A DNA stretch of 64,000 nucleotides from Meconema thalassinum. Lineage: Eukaryota; Arthropoda; Insecta; Orthoptera; Tettigoniidae. The translations under genes were made by a program, and so were the position numbers. The notes beneath the pieces are model-generated. The model worked only from the letters and a program-made list of their open reading frames with translations. It was not told the origin of the DNA and did not search any database. Location: contig OX336393.1 of NCBI GenBank assembly GCA_946902985.2, positions 47,011,131-47,075,130 on the forward strand, given 5' to 3'. This document shows positions 32,553 to 45,170 of this stretch, one piece after another; position 1 is the first letter of the stretch, and every line of letters begins with the position of its first letter.

Positions 32553-34932
32553 CAGGGGTGTCAAACTCAATTTTGCAGAGGGCCATATATTAAATTTAGA
32601 ATGTGTAGGTGGGCCAGGTTCAAATTTACAAAAATGTACTGAATTATTATAACATTTTATTTACTTAATTATATAGTATATAATATACGGTTGTTAAAAA
32701 TCATATCAATGTTATAAACGAGGGTAATTATTTTGAGCTCGAGGATCCAGATACCTGACTTCTCTTGCTTTTGACAAGCTCATTGATGTCAGGTATCATA
32801 TTCGTTGTAATTATTTTAAGAATTGATTGGAGATGTTCATTCGTAAGTCTTGTGCGATGTTTCTTCTTAATTATTTTCATGACGGAAAACATCTGCTCAC
32901 ATAAATAGGTGCTACCAAACATGCACAGAATGCGTGCTGCATGCTTTTTTAATTGCGGGTAGTTATCCAAACTCTTGAAATATTGTGTATAAAATGTAAG
33001 AGCGTTAACCTCTTTAAATATTTCTTTCAAAATACTGTCTGATTGAAGATCTATCAACTCCATTTGCAAATGAACTGGTGCCTGTGAAGCTTCAAAATTG
33101 AATGGATTGTTGAAAATTGGGAATTCCATTTCATTCATTTTGTGGAAGTCTTCAAAACGATTGTTGAATTCCGTGATCATATTTTGCAGAAGTTGAGAAT
33201 ATTGATCCAATTTATTTTGGTTCACCGTGCCAAATGATTTTAAATGAGGGAAATGATCCAAAGTTTGATTTTTTACCTGATTTTTCCACAGCCTCAACTT
33301 TGTTTCAAAGGCTTGAATACATGAATACATTTGAGTGACAATCAGATTTTTACCCTGTAACTTTACATTCAGATCAGTCAAGTGTTTATTCACATCTACT
33401 AAAAAGGCACAATCAACCCACCAGTCATTGTCATAATCAATTGGGTTGCCTTTTTCTAACATGAAAGCTTGAATAGGGTCACGTAATGCAAAAAATATTT
33501 CTAAAACTACTCCTCGACTGAGCCAACGAACTTCGGTGAAATAAGGGACATCAGAAAACTTTTCGTCCAAATCTTGTAAAAACTGCCTGAACTGTCGGTG
33601 ATTTAGTCCTCTGCTCCTTATAAAATTTACTATTTTAATTATAGGTTGCATGACATGGTCCATTTTTAAATGTTTGGATGCCAATGATTCCTGATGAATT
33701 ATACAGTGAAATCCCACAAAATTCCCTGATGTTTTCTGTTTTAACTTACTTACAACGCCCGAATGTTTGCCAGCCATGGCAGGAGCGCCATCCATAGTTG
33801 TGCTGCTAAGTATATTCCAGTCGAGTTTATATTCTAATATCAAATGCTCAATTGCAGAATAAATATCATTTGCTCTTGTAGTACCTGTCAATGGGACGCA
33901 CTTTAATAGTTCTTCAGTTATTTCAAAGTTACTGTTAATACCTCGTATAAAAACAGCAAGTTGAGCTGTATCCTCAGTATCAGTGCTCTCGTCAACAGCC
34001 AGTGAAAGGTTTGTAAATTCCTTAATTTTCTCCTTCAGTTGAAGAACCAAATTTTGAGATAAATCATTTATTCTTGAAGCAACAGTGTTTCTTGACAGCG
34101 AAATATTTTTAATTATTGACTTTTGAAATGGAAATGAAACATCGGCCACTTTCAACATGCAGTCTTTAATAAACTCACCATCAGTGAAAGGTTTTGATCT
34201 CTTCGCGATTTCTAATGCAATAATAAAACTTGATTTCAGGGCATCTTCGCTCTCAGTATTCGCTTTAGTAAACATCGATTGTTGACCTTGAAGTTTAGAT
34301 TTTAAAGATGACAATGTGTCCATTCTTATTTTTTCAGTGTAACAATCGAATTTTGATTTATGATTCGTATCATAGTGTCTCTTCAAGTTAAACTCCTTAC
34401 AAACAGCAACTGTTTGATTGCAAATCAAACACAGTGGTTTACCTTTCCATTCTATGAAAAAATATGCAATTTCCCATTTAGACTGAAAAACCCTGCACTC
34501 ACTATCAACTTGACGTTTTTGTGACATTATGCCAAAATCGTAACAATTATGGAACTCGACACAGGATATCGCATGCGCACGACACAAACAAATGCACAGT
34601 ACCTTCACAATCACTGGACTTCACAATCACTATGTCGCAGTACAACTAAATTAACTAAAATCTTTCTCCGACCGTATCGCTTCGATTACTCGACTCAACT
34701 GACTAGACTCGAAGCGCGTGGAAGATTCTAGCCTTCGTGGTATTTCCGCTTGTTGCTAAGAGATGGCGTTACTGTCTACCTCTCTCGCTCGTCTAGGCAC
34801 GCGCTGCCCTTGAAATTACTTATAAATGTTGTAGTGTGCGCATTTTAAAACTTCCGTAGAGGAATCGAGTGAAGTCATGTTTCTTCTGTCTGTCACACAT
34901 TGCGATCTCGGGCCGTATCTTTGACATCCCTG
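32553..34932 (-). mobile_element. Complete hAT DNA transposon with 8 bp target duplication
   Basis: The ends read CAGGGGTGTCAAA (left) and, reverse-complemented, CAGGGATGTCAAA (right), a short terminal inverted repeat with one mismatch. GGCC-containing text follows at similar spacing on both sides. ATGTAGAG flanks it perfectly at 32545-32552 and 34933-34940, the 8 bp duplication expected of hAT elements. The length is 2,380 bp, with a single intact transposase inside. This looks like a young and possibly autonomous copy. Confidence 0.95.
32728..34527 (-). CDS. hAT-family transposase, intact (GTF2IRD2/ZBED-like group)
   Basis: The frame is 599 codons without interruption. I start it at ATG 34527 (MSQKRQVDSE); an upstream in-frame ATG at 34614 would add 29 residues unlike transposase. 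A BED/C2H2-like finger lies at C33, C36, H51 and H56. The RNase H-like core has catalytic aspartates in AVDESTDTEDTAQL (D179) and TTMDGAPAMAGKHSG (D246), then FHCIIHQESLASKH (C275, H278) and EVRWLSRG (W335). The catalytic glutamate is in the C-terminal dimerisation block YLCEQMFSVMK (E544), followed by RTRLTNEHLQSIL. It would cut and paste the surrounding 2.4 kb element in the nucleus. Relatives were co-opted as host genes in vertebrates, but here the terminal repeats and target duplication show a transposon. No introns are evident. Confidence 0.93.
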   Translation of the reverse strand: MSQKRQVDSECRVFQSKWEIAYFFIEWKGKPLCLICNQTVAVCKEFNLKRHYDTNHKSKFDCYTEKIRMDTLSSLKSKLQGQQSMFTKANTESEDALKSSFIIALEIAKRSKPFTDGEFIKDCMLKVADVSFPFQKSIIKNISLSRNTVASRINDLSQNLVLQLKEKIKEFTNLSLAVDESTDTEDTAQLAVFIRGINSNFEITEELLKCVPLTGTTRANDIYSAIEHLILEYKLDWNILSSTTMDGAPAMAGKHSGVVSKLKQKTSGNFVGFHCIIHQESLASKHLKMDHVMQPIIKIVNFIRSRGLNHRQFRQFLQDLDEKFSDVPYFTEVRWLSRGVVLEIFFALRDPIQAFMLEKGNPIDYDNDWWVDCAFLVDVNKHLTDLNVKLQGKNLIVTQMYSCIQAFETKLRLWKNQVKNQTLDHFPHLKSFGTVNQNKLDQYSQLLQNMITEFNNRFEDFHKMNEMEFPIFNNPFNFEASQAPVHLQMELIDLQSDSILKEIFKEVNALTFYTQYFKSLDNYPQLKKHAARILCMFGSTYLCEQMFSVMKIIKKKHRTRLTNEHLQSILKIITTNMIPDINELVKSKRSQVSGSSSSK

Positions 34933-34940
34933 ATGTAGAG

Positions 34941-35470
34941 GCTCACTGCGTGGCTTAGTTGCCAACATTGCGTGATCACAGTCGATCGTTTTGTGTATGG
35001 AACAGCCTACAGTGTTCCCTGAAGGCCAGCAACAATAATGCCGTACAGTTCAAGGGGAAGCTGCGGCATTATTTGTTCAACAAGTAGGCTGTTCTTCATA
35101 AATTATGCCCCGATTCTTTGTTGTTCTAGTGTTTCCTGTGAACCTCTATTTCCAATATTCATTTCATCTCCTCTCTTGTTGTTCCTACCTTATCATATGT
35201 AAATGTACATTTTCCTTTCCTTTCGCTAATCTATACTGAAAATAATGCATCATTGTTCTGTTCTCACTAATTGCCATCATTTGTACATATGTACAGTAAA
35301 TATAACCCAATATATAGAGTGGGGCTCTGATGCCTCCCGAATGCGAAGTGGGGCTTTGCTCTTTTCAGAGATTCGCTTCAGTGTACTGAAAATATAGTGT
35401 AAGGCACTAATAAATAAATATGAAATGAAAATGAAATGCTCTTGTTGTTGTTGATGATTCATTTGAGAGC
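34941..35470. other. No gene seen
   Basis: Unique-looking flank of the hAT insertion with no supportable frame. Confidence 0.5.
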
Positions 35471-35474
35471 TTTG

Positions 35475-35600
35475 TGATACCGGTCTCATGCACCCCCGTG
35501 TACTTGGGTGTGTGTGGAATCTGTCCGATAATCTTTGTCATTGTGATGGCTGTGACAGTGTGAATGTAATTCGGGCCAGGAGGCGGTCTTAGCCTTAATT
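35475..35600 (-). repeat. Fragment of the 3' part of SINE family S3
   Basis: CCCCGTGTACTTNGGGTGTGTG and the following TCTGTCNGATAA are shared with 55855-55905 and, inverted, with 5825-5865. No tRNA head is present. Confidence 0.6.
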
Positions 35601-35627
35601 TAATAATAATAATCATTAAAACTCAGT

Positions 35628-35874
35628 AATTTTTCTAGGTTTATGCCGTGTCTTGTGTGGAGTTTCACCTAGGGACACCAAGCTGGCTCATCAGCGGGGC
35701 CTTGGTGTCCACGCCCGGACCCCCACAGGAGTAGCGAACTGTGCACTACCTCCCTTCTTATGAAGCGCACGTGCGCCTCTTAACTGCCAGAGCTAAAAGT
35801 TCAAGCAACCTTTCACCTCCCTTGGTGTTCCTAGATGAAACCCCACACAAGACACGGTATAAACCAAGAAAATA
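35628..35874. mobile_element. MITE-like hairpin element, ~245 bp with ~52 bp inverted ends
   Basis: TTTTCTAGGTTTATGCCGTG at the left pairs with CACGGTATAAACCAAGAAAA at the right, and GTTTCACCTAGGGACACCAAG pairs with CTTGGTGTTCCTAGATGAAAC. The centre is GC-richer and non-coding. Confidence 0.8.
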
Positions 35875-35924
35875 TGCTGTGTTTTAATTCACTGGCCGTG
35901 AAAGCCAATATACGATAATAATAA

Positions 35925-36305
35925 TAATGTTTTAGGTTTTATGGCCCTTTTAAATACAGTACTGCGACTTTTAAAGACGCCGAGGTGGCGGAATTTTGAT
36001 TCGAAGAGGATCTTTAATGCGCCAGTAAATCCAGTGATACGGCTCCCTTGTATTTACGCACCCTCAAATGCCGACTGGCTGCGCTAGGCCCTAATATAGG
36101 TACCATCCCAGCATTCGACTGTAGTAGAAGTGGGGAAACCACTTCTAGGACGACTGAAAGGGAACCGAACCATCCTCTTCTGAATTTTGCTGCGTGCACC
36201 CCGTTCCGGCTCTCAGACCAGAATTAAGTTTCTTGGCAGAGCCGGGAATCGAATCCAACATCCGTGGCGTCAGCGAAGATTGCTAATCACTACACCACTA
36301 GGTTG
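35925..36305 (-). mobile_element. SINE of family S2 body with a different tRNA-like head
   Basis: On the minus strand the head has AGTGGTGTAGTGATTAGC (A box) and TTGGATTCGATTCCCGGC (B box). The body includes GGCATTTGAGGGTGCGTAAA, GATTTACTGGCGCATTAAAG and an ATTATTATT tail. The body matches 3800-3956, but the head and an internal ~110 bp differ. Confidence 0.85.
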
Positions 36306-36329
36306 ACGTGCTCAATTGTGAAGACCCTT

Positions 36330-36500
36330 GCTAGTAGGTTCACTGGCGCTGCGGTAAGGTTCTCGCCTGCTGTTCCCGACATTGCTAGATCGAATCCCGG
36401 CGCAGGCAGGCAACATAGAGAAACCTGTGGCAATAGCTTTACTGACAAGTTAAAGATCCCAAATCAGGCACTCTGATTCATAATTTCTGGGACAGTCTAG
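36330..36500 (+). mobile_element. SINE of family S2, partial
   Basis: The head resembles that at 3727: GGTTCACTGGCGCTGCGGTA, then a B-box-like AGATCGAATCCCGGC. The body keeps CTTTACTGACAAGTTAAAGA but is shorter than at 3727-3956. Confidence 0.7.
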
Positions 36501-36519
36501 CGTCTCTGAAAAACTGTAA

Positions 36520-36796
36520 CCATAAAGGATGAATCAAGAGAGGACCTGCAAGAGTTGAACATCGGAGAAAATATTCTGAGAAACCGCAAAGTCTTCAGGA
36601 CCGCAGTAACAAAGCACAAGTTTAGGGTGAAAACTATAGAGCCAGGACTGGAAAAAAGTGGACAGAAGAACGGAAGAAGCAGCACAGTGACTTCATGAAG
36701 AGATTTTGGGTAGATAGGAAGGCGAATATCATCAAGCCGAAAAACAAGTTCAAGCGCGCTCTATAATGTGCAAAACGCAAAATGAGGAGAAGAAGA
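36520..36796 (+). pseudogene. RTE-type retrotransposon, last ~90 codons, abutting the satellite
   Basis: Plus-strand reading gives DLQELNIGENILRNRKVFRT, then, after a frame change, WTEERKKQHSDFMKRFW-like and DRKANI text. This aligns with DLQEINISDNIIQDRCKFRT and WTEDRRKALREWMKRFW of the long RTE copy. The frame is degraded. The element's end at about 36790 is followed within a few bases by the first satellite-like text at about 36797. Confidence 0.75.
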
Positions 36797-37339
36797 ATAG
36801 AATCCCTTGTACAGTACATTGATTAGAATCCAAAGATTTAGATGCCAGCCCATGATAATGGAATCCCTTGCATATTGAATGGAATCCAAAGGATACGATG
36901 CCAGCCCATGATAATAGAATCACTTGCATATTGAATGGCATCCAAAGGATACGATGCCAGCCCATGATAATGGAATCCCTTGCATATTGAATGGAATCCA
37001 AAGGATACGATGCCAGCCCATGATAATGGAATCCCTTGCATATTGAATGGAATCCAAAGGATACGATGCCAGCCCATGATAATAGAATCACTTGCATAAT
37101 GAATGGAATCCAAAGGATACGATGCCAGCCCATGATAATGGAATCCCTTGCATATTGAATGGAATCCAAAGGATACGATGCCAGCCCATGATAATGGAAT
37201 CCAAAGGATACGATGCCAGCCCATGATAATGGAATCCCTTGCATATTGAATGGAATCCATAGGACACGATGCCAGCCCATGATAATGGAATCCCTTGCAT
37301 ATTGAATGGAATCCAAAGGATACGATGCCAGCCCATGAT

Positions 37340-40300
37340 AAGAGAATCACTTGCATATTGAATGGAATCCAAAGGATACGATGCCAGCCCATGATAATGG
37401 AATCCCTTGCATATTGAATGGAATCCAAAGGATACGATGCCAGCCCATGATAATGGAATCCCTTGTATATTGAATGGAATCCAAAGGATACGATGCCAGC
37501 CCATGATAATGGAATCCCTTGCATATTGAATGGAATCCAAAGGATACGATGCCAGCCCATGATAATGGAATCCCTTGCATATTGAATGGAACCCAAAGGA
37601 TAAGATGCCAGCCCATGATAATAGAATCCCTTGTATATTGAATGGAATCCAAAGGATACGATGCCAGCCCATGATAATGGAATCCCTTGCATATTGAATG
37701 GAATACAAAGTATACGATGCCAGCCCATGATAATGGAATCCCTTGCATATTGAATGGAATCCAAAGGATATGATGCCAGCCCATGATAATGGAACCCCTT
37801 GCATATTGAATGGAATCCAAAGGATACGATGCCAGCCCATGATAATGGAATCCCTTGTATATTGAATGGAATCCAAAGAATACGATGCCAGCCCATGATA
37901 ATGGAATCCCTTGCATATTGAATGGAATCCAAAGGATACGATGCCAGTACATGATAATGGAATCCCTTGCATATTGAATGGAATACAAAGGATACGATGC
38001 CAGCCCATGATAATGGAATTGCTTGCATATTGAATGGAATCCAAAGGATACGATGCCAGCCCATGATAATGGAATCCCTTGCATATTGAATGGAATCCAA
38101 AGAATACAATGCCAGCCCATGATAATGGAATCCCTTGCATATTGAATGGAATCAAAAGGATACGATGCCAGCCCATGATAATGGAATCCCTTGCATATTG
38201 AATGGAATCCAAATAATAAGATGCCAGCCCATGATAATGGAATCCCTTGTATATTGAATGGAATCCAAAGGATACGATGCCAGCCCATGATAATGGAATC
38301 CCTTGTATATTGAATGGAATCCAAAGGATACGATGCCAGCCCATGGTAATGGTATCCCTTGTATTTTGAATGGAATCCAGAGGATACGATGCCAGCCCAT
38401 GATAATGGAATCCCTTGCATATTGAATGGAATCCAAAGGATACGATGCCAGCCCATGATAATGGAATCCCTTGAATATTGAATGGAATCAAAAGGATACG
38501 ATGCCAGCCCATGATAATGGAATCCCTTGCATATTGAATGAAATCCATAGGACACGATGCCAGCCCATGATAATGGAATCCCTTGCATATTGAATGGAAT
38601 CCAAAGGATACGATGCCAGCCCATGATAAGAGAATCACTTGCTTATTGAATGGAATCCAAAGGATACGATGCCAGCCCATGATAATGGAATCCCTTGCAT
38701 ATTGAATGGAATCCAAAGGATACGATGCCAGCCCATGATAATGGAATCCCTTGTATATTGAATGGAATCCAAAGGATACGATGCCAGCCCATGATAATGG
38801 AATCCCTTGCATATTGAATGGAATCCAAAGGATACGATGCCAGCCCATGATAATAGAATCACTTGCATATTGAATGGAATCCAAAGGATACGATGCCAGC
38901 CCATGATAATGGAATCCCTTGCATATTGAATGGAATCCAAAGGATACAATGCCATCCCATGATAATGGAATCCCTTGCATATTGAATGGAATCCAAAGGA
39001 TAAGATGCCAGCCCATGATAATAGAATCCCTTGTATATTGAATGGAATCCAAAGGATACGATGCCAGCCCATGATAATGGAATCCCTTGCATATTGAATG
39101 GAATCCACAGGATACGATGCCAGCCCATGATAATAGAATCACTTGCATATTGAATGGAATCCAAAGGATACGATGCCAGCCCATGATAATGGAATCCCTT
39201 GCATATTGAATGGAATCCAAAGGATACGATGCCAGCCCATGATAATGGAATCACTTGAATATTGAATGGAATCCAAAGGATACGATGCCAGCCCATGATA
39301 ATGGAACCCCTTGCATATTGAATGGAATCCAAAGGATACGATGCCAGCCCATGATAATGGAATCCCTTGTATATTGAATGGAATCCAAAGAATACGATGC
39401 CAGCCCATGATAATGGAATCCCTTGCATATTGAATGGAATCCAAAGGATACGATGACAGCCCATGATAATGGAATCCCTTGCATATTGAATGGAATACAA
39501 AGGATACGATGCCAGCCCATGATAATGGAATTGCTTGCATATTGAATGGAATCCAAAGGATACGATGCCAGCCCATGATAATGGAATCCCTTGCATATTG
39601 AATGGAATCCAAAGAATACGATGCCAGCCCATGATAATGGAATCCCTTGCATATTGAATGGAATCAAAAGGATACGATGCCAGCCCATGATAATGGAATC
39701 CCTTGCATATTGAATGGAATCCAAAAGATATGATGCCAGCCCATGATAATGGAACCCCTTGCATATTGAATGGAATCCAAAGGATACGATGCCAGCCCAT
39801 GATAATGGAATCCCTTGTATATTGAATGTAATCCAAAGAATACGATGCCAGCCCATGATAATGGAATCCCTTGCATATTGAATGGAATCCAAAGGATACG
39901 ATGCCAGTACATGATAATGGAATCCCTTGCATATTGAATGGAATACAGAGGATACGATGCCAGCCCATGATAATGGAATTGCTTGCATATTGAATGGAAT
40001 CCAAAGGATACGATGCCAGCCCATGATAATGGAATCCCTTGCATATTGAATGGAATCCAAAGAATACGATGCCAGCCCATGATAATGGAATCCCTTGCAT
40101 ATTGAATGGAATCAAAAGGATACGATGCCAGCCCATGATAATGGAATCCCTTGCATATTGAATGGAATCCAAATAATAAGATGCCAGCCCATGATAATGG
40201 AATCCCTTGTATATTGAATGGAATCCATAGGATACGATGCCAGCCCATGATAATGGAATCCCTTGCATATTGAATGGAATCCAAAGGATACGATGCCAGC

Positions 40301-41100
40301 CCATGATAATAGAATCACTTGCATATTGAATGGAATCCAAAGGATGCGATGCCAGCCCATGATAATGGAATCCCTTGCATATTGAATGGAATCCAAAGGA
40401 TACGATGCCAGCCCATGATAATGGAATCCCTTGAATATTGAATGGAATCCAAAGGATACGATGCCAGCCCATGATAATGGAATCCCTTGCATATTGAATG
40501 GAATCCATAGGACACGATGCCAGCCCATGATAATGGAATCCCTTGCATATTGAATGGAATCCAAAGGATACGATGCCAGCCCATGATAAGAGAATCACTT
40601 GCATATTGAATGGAATCCAAAGGATACGATGCCAGCCCATGATAATGGAATCCCTTGCATATTGAATGGAATCCAAAGGATACGATGCCAGCCCATGATA
40701 ATGGAATCCCTTGTATATTGAATGGAATCCAAAGGATACGATGCCAGCCCATTATAATGGAATCCCTTGCATATTGAATGGAATCCAAAGGATACGATGC
40801 CAGCCCATGATAATAGAATCACTTGCATATTGAATGGAATCCAAAGGATACGATGCCAGCCCATGATAATGGAATCCCTTGCATATTGAATGGAATCCAA
40901 AGGATACAATGCCAGCCCATGATAATGGAATCCCTTGCATATTGAATGGAATCCAAAGGATAAGATGCCAGCCCATGATAATAGAATCCCTTGTATATTG
41001 AATGGAATCCAAAGGATACGATGCCAGCCCATGATAATGGAACCCCTTGCATATTGAATGGAATCCAAAGGATACGATGCCAGCCCATGATAATGGAATC
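37340..41100. repeat. Higher-order satellite unit, copy 1 (4,067 bp period)
   Basis: Matches the segment about 4,067 bp to the right monomer by monomer, with shared private variants. 4,067 equals 72 monomers of 56 bp plus one 35 bp truncated monomer. Edges are approximate: near 37.2 kb the offset is 3,955 bp, two monomers shorter. Confidence 0.85.
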
Positions 41101-44100
41101 CCTTGCATATTGAATGGAATCCAAAGGATACGATGCCAGCCCATGATAATGGAATCCAAAGGATACGATGCCAGCCCATGATAATGGAATCCCTTGCATA
41201 TTGAATGGAATCCATAGGACACGATGCCAGCCCATGATAATGGAATCCCTTGCATATTGAATGGAATCCAAAGGATACGATGCCAGCCCATGATAAGAGA
41301 ATCACTTGCATATTGAATGGAATCCAAAGGATACGATGCCAGCCCATGATAATGGAATCCCTTGCATATTAAATGGAATCCAAAGGATACGATGCCAGCC
41401 CATGATAATGGAATCCCTTGTATATTGAATGGAATCCAAAGGATACGATGCCAGCCCATGATAATGGAATCCCTTGCATATTGAATGGAATCCAAAGGAT
41501 ACGATGCCAGCCCATGATAATAGAATCACTTGCATATTGAATGGAACCCAAAGGATAAGATGCCAGCCCATGATAATAGAATCCCTTGTATATTGAATGG
41601 AATCCAAAGGATACGATGCCAGCCCATGATAATGGAATCCCTTGCATAATGAATGGAATCCAAAGGATACGATGCCAGCCCATGATAATAGAATCACTTG
41701 CATATTGAATGGAATCCAAAGGATACGATGCCAGCCCATGATAATGGAATCCCTTGCATATTGAATGGAATACAAAGAATACGATGCCAGCCCATGATAA
41801 TGGAATCCCTTGCATATTGAATGGAATCCAAAGGATATGATGCCAGCCCATGATAATGGAACCCCTTGCATATTGAATGGAATCCAAAGGATACGATGCC
41901 AGCCGATGATAATGGAATCCCTTGTATATTGAATGGAATCCAAAGAATACGATGCCAGCCCATGATAATGGAATCCCTTGCATATTGAATGGAATCCAAA
42001 GGATACGATGCCAGTACATGATAATGGAATCCCTTGCATATTGAATGGAATACAAAGGATACGATGCCAGCCCATGATAATGGAATTGCTTGCATATTGA
42101 ATGGAATCCAAAGGATACGATGCCAGCCCATGATAATGGAATCCCTTGCATATTGAATGGAATCCAAAGAATACGATGCCAGCCCATGATAATGGAATCC
42201 CTTGCATATTGAATGGAATCAAAAGGATACGATGCCAGCCCATGATAATGGAATCCCTTGCATATTGAATGGAATCCAAATAATAAGATGCCAGCCCATG
42301 ATAATGGAATCCCTTGTATATTGAATGGAATCCAAAGGATACGATGCCAGCCCATGATAATGGAATCCCTTGTATATTGAATGGAATCCAAAGGATACGA
42401 TGCCAGCCCATGGTAATGGTATCCCTTGTATTTTGAATGGAATCCAGAGGATACGATGCCAGCCCATGATAATGGAATCCCTTGCATATTGAATGGAATC
42501 CAAAGGATACGATGCCAGCCCATGATAATGGAATCCCTTGAATATTGAATGGAATCCAAAGGATACGATGCCAGCCCATGATAATGGAATCCCTTGCATA
42601 TTGAATGAAATCCATAGGACACGATGCCAGCCCATGATAATGGAATCCCTTGCATATTGAATGGAATCCAAAGGATACGATGCCAGCCCATGATAAGAGA
42701 ATCACTTGCTTATTGAATGGAATCCAAAGGATACGATGCCAGCCCATGATAATGGAATCCCTTGCATATTGAATGGAATCCAAAGGATACGATGCCAGCC
42801 CATGATAATGGAATCCCTTGTATATTGAATGGAATCCAAAGGATACGATGCCAGCCCATGATAATGGAATCCCTTGCATATTGAATGGAATCCAAAGGAT
42901 ACGATGCCAGCCCATGATAATAGAATCACTTGCATATTGAATGGAATCCAAAAGATACGATGCCAGCCCATGATAATGGAATCCCTTGCATATTGAATGG
43001 AATCCAAAGGATACAATGCCATCCCATGATAATGGAATCCCTTGCATATTGAATGGAATCCAAAGGATAAGATGCCAGCCCATGATAATAGAATCCCTTG
43101 TATATTGAATGGAATCCAAAGGATACGATGCCAGCCCATGATAATGGAATCCCTTGCATATTGAATGGAATCCACAGGATACGATGCCAGCCCATGATAA
43201 TAGAATCACTTGCATATTGAATGGAATCCAAAGGATACGATGCCAGCCCATGATAATGGAATCCCTTGCATATTGAATGGAATCCAAAGGATACGATGCC
43301 AGCCCATGATAATGGAATCACTTGAATATTGAATGGAATCCAAAGGATACGATGCCAGCCCATGATAATGGAACCCCTTGCATATTGAATGGAATCCAAA
43401 GGATACGATGCCAGCCCATGATAATGGAATCCCTTGTATATTGAATGGAATCCAAAGAATACGATGCCAGCCCATGATAATGGAATCCCTTGCATATTGA
43501 ATGGAATCCAAAGGATACGATGACAGCCCATGATAATGGAATCCCTTGCATATTGAATGGAATACAAAGGATACGATGCCAGCCCATGATAATGGAATTG
43601 CTTGCATATTGAATGGAATCCAAAGGATACGATGCCAGCCCATGATAATGGAATCCCTTGCATATTGAATGGAATCCAAAGAATACGATGCCAGCCCATG
43701 ATAATGGAATCCCTTGCATATTGAATGGAATCAAAAGGATACGATGCCAGCCCATGATAATGGAATCCCTTGCATATTGAATGGAATCCAAAAGATATGA
43801 TGCCAGCCCATGATAATGGAACCCCTTGCATATTGAATGGAATCCAAAGGATACGATGCCAGCCCATTATAATGGAATCCCTTGTATATTGAATGGAATC
43901 CAAAGAATACGATGCCAGCCCATGATAATGGAATCCCTTGCATATTGAATGGAATCCAAAGGATACGATGCCAGTACATGATAATGGAATCCCTTGCATA
44001 TTGAATGGAATACAGAGGATACGATGCCAGCCCATGATAATGGAATTGCTTGCATATTGAATGGAATCCAAAGGATACGATGCCAGCCCATGATAATGGA

Positions 44101-45170
44101 ATCCCTTGCATATTGAATGGAATCCAAAGAATACGATGCCAGCCCATGATAATGGAATCCCTTGCATATTGAATGGAATCAAAAGGATACGATGCCAGCC
44201 CATGATAATGGAATCCCTTGCATATTGAATGGAATCCAAATAATAAGATGCCAGCCCATGATAATGGAATCCCTTGTATATTGAATGGAATCCAAAGGAT
44301 ACGATGCCAGCCCATGATAATGGAATCCCTTGCATATTGAATGGAATCCAAAGGATACGATGCCAGCCCATGATAATAGAATCACTTGCATATTGAATGG
44401 AATCCAAAGGATGCGATGCCAGCCCATGATAATGGAATCCCTTGCATATTGAATGGAATCCAAAGGATACGATGCCAGCCCATGATAATGGAATCCCTTG
44501 AATATTGAATGGAATCCAAAGGATACGATGCCAGCCCATGATAATGGAATCCCTTGCATATTGAATGGAATCCATAGGACACGATGCCAGCCCATGATAA
44601 TGGAATCCCTTGCATATTGAATGGAATCCAAAGGATACGATGCCAGCCCATGATAAGAGAATCACTTGCATATTGAATGGAATCCAAAGGATACGATGCC
44701 AGCCCATGATAATGGAATCCCTTGCATATTGAATGGAATCCAAAGGATACGATGCCAGCCCATGATAATGGAATCCCTTGTATATTGAATGGAATCCAAA
44801 GGATACGATGCCAGCCCATTATAATGGAATCCCTTGCATATTGAATGGAATCCAAAGGATACGATGCCAGCCCATGATAATAGAATCACTTGCATATTGA
44901 ATGGAATCCAAAGGATACGATGCCAGCCCATGATAATGGAATCCCTTGCATATTGAATGGAATCCAAAGGATACAATGCCAGCCCATGATAATGGAATCC
45001 CTTGCATATTGAATGGAATCCAAAGCATAAGATGCCAGCCCATGATAATAGAATCCCTTGTATATTGAATGGAATCCAAAGGATACGATGCCAGCCCATG
45101 ATAATGGAACCCCTTGCATATTGAATGGAATCCAAAGGATACGATGCCAGCCCATGATAATGGAATCCCT
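41101..45170. repeat. Higher-order satellite unit, copy 2
   Basis: Second copy of the 4,067 bp unit. The last variant I could match at this offset is GGAACCCC at 41041/45108. Beyond about 45.2 kb the order of variants changes, so a third copy is not continuous. Another duplicated stretch is 45840-46275 versus 48760-49195 (offset about 2,917 bp). Confidence 0.82.
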
